64,000 nt of DNA from Ceratodon purpureus (lineage: Eukaryota; Streptophyta; Bryopsida; Pseudoditrichales; Ditrichaceae), in the NCBI GenBank assembly GCA_014871385.1, contig CM026432.1, positions 7,680,825-7,744,824 of the forward strand, given 5' to 3'. This document shows positions 59,144 to 64,000 of the stretch, in pieces; position 1 is the first letter of the stretch, and every line of letters begins with the position of its first letter. Under the pieces are notes generated by a model. That model worked only from the letters and a program-made list of their open reading frames with translations, did not search any database and was not told where the DNA came from. Made by a program: the position numbers and the translations under genes.

Positions 59144-59287
59144 ACTTAAGGCAATTAGTTGTATGTCGTGGTACGTACAGTAATGCAGGTGTAGAAGCGT
59201 CTTACATTATGACAGTAGCCATAAAGTGTTAAGTCATTACAGTGTGACACTATCCATCATGTGTTACACTGTGACACTGTGACAGTC
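59073..59287. repeat. Right cluster of GTGACAC-type motifs (element B)
   Basis: GTGACACT at 59073, GTGACAC at 59244, then GTTACACTGTGACACTGTGACAGT as overlapping units at 59262-59285 (20-base limit respected here only by describing it as GTTACACTG, GTGACACTG and GTGACAGT in succession). Confidence 0.7.
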
Positions 59288-59301
59288 TGTACGAGAGTTA
59301 G

Positions 59302-59326
59302 TGAATCAATAAATGATTCACTCGAG
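59302..59326. repeat. Inverted repeat at right edge of element B
   Basis: AGTGAATCA and TGATTCACT flank a 5-6 base loop, giving a perfect nine-base stem immediately outside the last motif cluster. It may mark the element's end or be chance. Confidence 0.5.
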
Positions 59327-60193
59327 ACTGTATTCAGACAATACAGAGTTTTATGTTCTTATGTCTACAATTTTATACTAGTTTTAATGAAGAATTAAAG
59401 TAATAAATTCGCATTATACTCCATCTTTGCAAGTTAATTTGCCATTGTTTTTATCTTCTTATAGGTTTTGCTACAGAACTTGACGATTTTATGTTCTATG
59501 TTTTCCAATTTCTTTCTTATCTGATGGACTTGTCTTCAGTATGGTATCGATTACATTTTTAGTACACATATCCCCGCGAGATTACAATATTAGTACAAAT
59601 ATCCTCGCTAATTTGTATTTCAAAACACATGTAAAAACTTTGTACGTAACGCACTACTTTGGAAACAAATTATATTAATCCCTACCCATTACTACGATGT
59701 ACTTCTATCCTACAGTACACCATGTAATAAAAATAAAAATAAATAATTTAGAGTTTACTTAGGTGAGTGGACTGAAATGCAATTAATTTTTTATAAACAA
59801 TTTCCATGTCGTTTACATTTTGTTTATATAATTTCTTTAAAAACAGGGACAGAGTAATATACCATAAAAGAATTTGGAAATATTAAATGCAACCATTATT
59901 TCGATGCAAATAGTAACATAGAGAGAATAAAAAATATAAAAAATAAGGACATTAAAACTTTTTTAAATGAATAAGCAATGAATGCATTTATTCGAAATTA
60001 AAAGTTCATTAATAAAACAGTACTGAAGGAAACCTAGAAAAATTACAAATGAGTAATTAAATTATATTAATATATAGATATATAGATATATATATATTTA
60101 TTTATTTATTTATAAATATATATATATATATATTTATACATAAATATATTTATGTATATATATAGATATATATATAAATGTTGATATATATAG

Positions 60194-60197
<4 letters not shown>
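59327..60197. other. AT-rich DNA
   Basis: No gene seen; many A/T runs and TATA-type dinucleotides. Confidence 0.5.

Positions 60198-60291
<94 letters not shown>
60198..60291. repeat. (TA)n microsatellite
   Basis: About 47 uninterrupted TA units, embedded in a longer imperfect TA-rich stretch that begins near 60,060. Confidence 0.95.
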
Positions 60292-60292
<1 letters not shown>

Positions 60293-60299
60293 GTTTGTA

Positions 60300-60854
60300 T
60301 GGTCTAACCTCGATAAGCGTTCCCTTCGTAAGTGTTAAAACTCTATATCTGTTACGGAGATTTTTGCTCTCTTGAAATTAAGTCTAGTAAGTGTAATGTG
60401 TTAAGTGTTATGTAATGTTATGCTCTTGACCTTGTTATTTTTACCTCGATAAGTGATATCTTTCTTAAAAGGGACTTTGTAAGAACCATAACTTGGAGGG
60501 AGGTAACTTTGAGGTCAAGCAGTAGTTTCTACTTCCCATTTGAGAAACAAAATTATTAGCACATGTTTATTTAAACCGTAAATTAAAAGATTATATATTT
60601 TTAGTTCATGAAATAAAAGGTAAGTGTATTTCTAAGTTTATAAACATAGAAATAAAAGCAAGTAGGAAAGGTGTAAATGATATAAAAAGGGAGTGAATGC
60701 TATATAAAATATTACTACATATTATTAATGTTGTGAACTTCAAGCATAGATATTATATCCTTTTTTTCTATAAGTGTTAAATGTTAAGTGTTGCTATTCT
60801 CTAATTGTTAACAAAAGGTATGCTCCCAACCGTTAAAACTTATCAAGGTTCGAC
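60300..60854. mobile_element. pogo/Emigrant-like MITE
   Basis: The left end reads TGGTCTAACCTCGATAAGCG. The right end, reverse-complemented, reads GTCGAACCTTGATAAGTT. Both share (G)TCxAACCTxGATAAG and sit next to TA (60298-60299 and 60855-60856). This matches the CAGTxxAACCTCxATAA type of pogo-class (Tc1/mariner) MITEs such as Emigrant. Subterminal AAGTGTTAA copies occur near both ends. At 555 bp it has no coding frame. Inserted against the (TA)n tract, as expected for a TA-targeting element. Confidence 0.65.
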
Positions 60855-62491
60855 TATATCTATATATATAAAAACTTCCATATAGAATTCAAGTCTATGT
60901 ATACATAAACATATGTATATATTTATAAATATTTAAATTTAGGAAGCTAACAAATCCATTTCGTTAAGAAAGAGTTATTGATAATGGGTAGTTCTGTAAT
61001 TTCATATATTAGAGGGACATAATGCATCCCAACTAATTTGTAGAATAAAGATTTTGATATAAAATAAGGTTTCCATATTGTAAATCTCGAGGACAATGAC
61101 ATAATATATTCACGATACATATATTACAGAAGTTCCTATATATTAACTGGATGACTTACGTATATTGATTGCGAGCTCATACTTCGATGACCGTTTATTT
61201 AGCCATTGATATTTATATATGTATATTTATATATATATATTTAGCCATTGATATTTATATATGTATATTTATATATATATATTTATATATGTATATATAT
61301 ACTTGTTCCTTCTTATGGATTTATACATGTCTAAATTGAACATGTGATTAGTACATTTCAGCATTATAGTATTTCGTGGTTTTTGTGTCCTTGCAAATAT
61401 TATTTACAGATAACTCTTATTTGTTAATTTTTTTCCCCCCATAAAGGTATGTACTGCTTGAACACGGACAAAACATATTGATCAATTTCTGATGATATAT
61501 CTTCTCTAATTTTTCTTCTTTGAGGAGATGTTATTGTCTTCTCATATCTATGTATTTGCTTCAAGGATATTTATAAAATAATACTGAAAGATAGTAAAAA
61601 ATTTAATTGTCAGTATCCCTCTGTTTTTAACATAGTTTGCAAATGTTCAGAGTATGCATGCCCCAGATATATGTTTTACATAAAGCATAACAATGAATAT
61701 TTCGACTACTAAGCATATTATTGATATTAATAAATTTACAGTATGATGTATGCCATGTCCTTAATTACACTAGACTTTAAGATGTGCAATTCACTGATTG
61801 AATTGTTCATTTCAATATTGCAAAACTTGGTATATCATAGACACATCCATATCCTGTTTGTGGAGTTCACACATGAAAAGATTATTATAAATATTTATAA
61901 ACTACTTTTATTGTAAAAATTATAATATAAAGGTATATTCTTATAAAAGACACAAACTTTCCATTCTTATAATTTTGACTATATTTTTGAATTTTTATTA
62001 TTCTATTACGTATAAAGTATGTCTTGGATATTAAAGCTTGGACAAATTCATGGTCATGTTACGTACTTTCTAAGAAAACGGAAAAACTTAATTGAATTTA
62101 GAAAATTAGAAAATTACTTATTTTAATTTAATTGTTTAAATTTTTTTTATCATTATACTCAATTCATGAAAGAAAACCAGTTATACTTTTATGCCCACTT
62201 CCTTACTTTTTGTACCCTGATTTTCATTGTTTATTATTATCAATACTTATACTTATTTATTTTTTATTTATGTGTTTCTATTTTTTTGAATTAGTACTAT
62301 GTTTTGTTTTCATTTACTTATTTTTGAAGTTAAAATTGTAGGGAAGCAATTCTCTTTATATGTCAGTACTCTTTTGGTTTTTTATCATGGTAGATGAATT
62401 CCTTAATTTTATTTATCCTAGTTATATATTTGTTTAGGAAGTGAATAGTAGGTGCTTATCAATAACTTGGTATTTAGTGGGTGATTAGTTG
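60855..62491. other. AT-rich DNA with a 44-bp duplication
   Basis: Very AT-rich and gene-free. At about 61,196-61,290 the unit TTTAGCCATTGATATTTATA plus following TATATGTATATTT is tandemly duplicated. A 69-codon frame at 62132-62341 is Phe/Leu/Tyr-rich by composition only. Confidence 0.5.
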
Positions 62492-62600
62492 GGGGGTTAG
62501 TGGTACAGTGATGACTGCGGAGTAATGATAAGGGAGGGAGTGGGGGGTTAGGGGTAAGTGTTGACGGCGGAGTACTAATGAGGGATGGAATGGGGGGTTC
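62492..62600. repeat. Tandem repeat of about 50 bp
   Basis: Units start GGGGGGTTAGTGGTACAGTG, GGGGGTTAGGGGTAAGTG and GGGGGGTTCAATGCG. The first two share a (A/G)TGACTGCGGAGTAATGATA-like body followed by AGGGAGGGAGTG or AGGGATGGAATG. The third copy is partial. Confidence 0.65.
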
Positions 62601-63671
62601 AATGCGTTGGATGGAAGTTGGGGGGGGAGCGAGGAAAGAGGGCGGGGAGCGTGGGTTTGAATCTCGGGACTTCTTTCTTGGTATGCCTCGTTGGGCTGTG
62701 GTGCGTAAGCTTTGTTGTCTTTAAGGTTTCAGAGGGACTCTCTTGCTAACGTCCACTGCCCTGCGCATCAGGTTCGCTCGCAGTTACATGATCGCGATGT
62801 CTTGTTTCCGGTTTTCTGTTTACTGCAGTCGGCCAATATGGTTTGGAAGACCTTGTTCTCGGTGTTGCTGTGCTGTGATGTTGTGGAGAGATGAGTTCGT
62901 ATCTGGAGCGTGCGAGGCTTTGTGTGTTTCTCGTTTTCCTGGAGAGTTCGTGGTGTTGTTGTTGTTGGAGAGGAACTGGCCTGCTAGAGTCGAGACTCTC
63001 AATGTAATCATTAGTATTTGATTACTTCGTGTTTCCTAGGCGCTTGAGATGAATGTTGTGCTGGTTTTCATGACAGCGGCACCCGGTGCGTGCGTACGTG
63101 TGTGCAGGAGTCGACCTAAGATTCACCTCGTCGTGCACCTGATCTTCCGTCTGTCGTGCTGTGGGAGTGGTGGAGCTCTTTGACACTGGACTCCGGATGG
63201 TTGACAAGCACCTCGACTTCCTGTTGGCGTAGACAGCGGTGAGCCTGATACTGGTGTTGGGCATGCATTTCGGATGTTTTTTATGTGAGCTGAGTGTCTG
63301 CGAGGTGCTTTCGGAGATCGTGTTGACAGTGTTGGCTCGGGACCACTCTGATTGAGGAGAGACAACCTTCGTTCTTGGGTCACAAGCGTTCTTGGGTCTC
63401 AGCTTCAGCAACCGGGACAGTGAGCTTTTTCAAGTGAGCTTTTTCAACGAGTATGAAGTATGAAGTTTACACTTTCATGAAGTATGAAGTTTATACAACT
63501 CAGGTTTTGATGGCTAGGGTTTAGGGTTTAAGGGATGGTAATGCTGGGATGGAGCGATCGTTAGTTTTGATTTCTGAATGCGTTTCGTTTGTTGCGAGAT
63601 TTCAGGCCTGTCGCAGTGCGCGCAGAGGTGCGCTAGGCATGCGTGTTCGCCGCTAGCGAATGACAAGTTTA
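62601..63671. other. GC-balanced gene-free stretch before LRR fragment
   Basis: Composition shifts to about half GC. No domain recognised in the short frames on either strand. A GTTTAGGGTTTAAGGG telo-box-like stretch at 63,516-63,535 and small direct repeats (AGTGAGCTTTTTCA twice, ATGAAGTATGAAGTTTA twice) lie just upstream of the LRR fragment and may be its leader. Confidence 0.4.
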
Positions 63672-63672
63672 C

Positions 63673-64000
63673 TTGCGTTGCGGCGACTGGACCAGTTCCG
63701 GGCCTTCAGCGCTGCCATCAACCCTGGTCAAATTCAGCATGAACAATGCGAGCGCTACGAGCTCCATCCCAAGGGTATGGTGGTTGCAGAAGCTCTACTT
63801 GCACGGGAATAGCTTCACGGTGCCAGTGCTGGAGGCAATTGCAGGGTTCGGAGGGTTGCAGCAGATTCAGTTAAGTTCTAATCATCATGTGGGCCGGCTG
63901 CCTGAGATTGGGGACATTCTAGTTCGTTGGGAGGTTGGAGAGCGTTGACGGAAGTGAGGGCTGCGGAGAATCATTAGACTGGAGAGCAGCCCTTGAGCAG
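63673..64000 (+). pseudogene. Leucine-rich-repeat fragment, frameshifted and cut by the window edge
   Basis: The frame contains WLQKLYLHGNSFTVPVLEAI and GLQQIQLSSNHHVGRLPEIG, two units of the plant-specific LRR pattern LxxLxLxxNxFxGxxPxxI. After EIGDI the frame stops at 63946-63948. In another frame, SLGGWRALTEVRAAENH continues like a third LRR and then meets a stop, so a frameshift near 63,920 is likely. LRR receptor kinases and LRR proteins share such repeats; the class cannot be told from this piece. Introns or the missing downstream sequence could change this view. Confidence 0.5.

Larger units (their letters stand above)
52980..59300. mobile_element. Element B: SWIM-MULE transposon without visible inverted repeats
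   Basis: Contains an open SWIM-MULE transposase (53.5-57.5 kb, +) and two small downstream frames. The limits are set by clusters of a short motif, GTGACAC or GTGACACTG, at 52993-53106 and 59073-59287; exact 9-mers also occur at 55002, 56020, 56935, 56957, 57156, 58376 and 59271 on either strand. I searched for inverted ends near both limits and found none of useful length, which would suit a VANDAL-like (non-TIR) MULE. The exact ends and any target duplication are unknown. Confidence 0.6.

Noticed and set aside
62640-62670. tRNA-like T-arm GGGTTTGAATCTC
   Set aside because: No matching acceptor stem, anticodon arm or D-arm nearby.
1-64000. CRISPR array, rRNA or tRNA genes, organellar insert
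   Set aside because: No regularly spaced identical repeats with unique spacers, no rRNA-like sequence and no tRNA cloverleaf seen; no chloroplast or mitochondrial gene recognised.

Overview
This is nuclear DNA of a land plant. The evidence is spliced genes with GT-AG introns, a chloroplast-type N-terminal extension on homoserine kinase, a plant aldehyde oxidase, a secreted subtilase-inhibitor protein, and long AT-rich spacers full of transposon relics. A piggyBac relic, SWIM-type MULE transposases and short spacers between host genes suggest a non-seed plant (bryophyte or lycophyte). That narrower placement is inference and I cannot fix the species.

Left part (1-38 kb), host genes among relics: a subtilase fragment (about 1.77-2.04 kb, -), homoserine kinase (3.2-4.97 kb, -), a TruA-family tRNA pseudouridine synthase (6.7-10.1 kb, +) divergent from it, a MITE and a decayed piggyBac transposase (11.9-14.8 kb), a possible SINE (15.1-15.4 kb, -), a secreted inhibitor-I9 protein (19.4-20.9 kb, +), a broken Shewanella-like phosphatase fragment (23.1-24.05 kb, +), a small plastid-type LEA-like gene (24.5-25.4 kb, -), a katanin-like AAA ATPase (28.8-30.3 kb, +) and a complete 13-exon aldehyde oxidase (31.1-37.9 kb, -). 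These genes are metabolically independent and show no operon-like logic.

Right part (38.6-59.3 kb), a transposon cluster: a PIF/Harbinger-type MITE with TAA flanks (38,641-39,076); element A, a 13.1-kb composite element (39,726-52,844) bounded by about 320-bp GC-rich terminal inverted repeats; and next to it element B (about 52.98-59.3 kb), which has no inverted repeats that I can see. Both carry a MULE-type transposase with a SWIM zinc finger. B's copy (1,192 aa) is open with the D-D-E triad in place. A's copy has two in-frame stops and a Glu where B has the first catalytic Asp. A also carries a second broken gene with a C2HC finger and a Gly/Arg-rich repeat region.

The most interesting signal is that each element is peppered with its own short motif on either strand. 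A carries CCTGTCCGG (nine exact copies found by eye, mostly noncoding). B carries GTGACACTG (seven exact copies, with looser variants clustered near both ends). This resembles the motif-specific self-recognition of Arabidopsis VANDAL MULEs and their VANC anti-silencing proteins, here with two unrelated vocabularies side by side.

Far right (59.3-64 kb): AT-rich DNA with a (TA)n microsatellite, a pogo/Emigrant-like MITE, short tandem repeats and, at the edge, a leucine-rich-repeat fragment with a frameshift.
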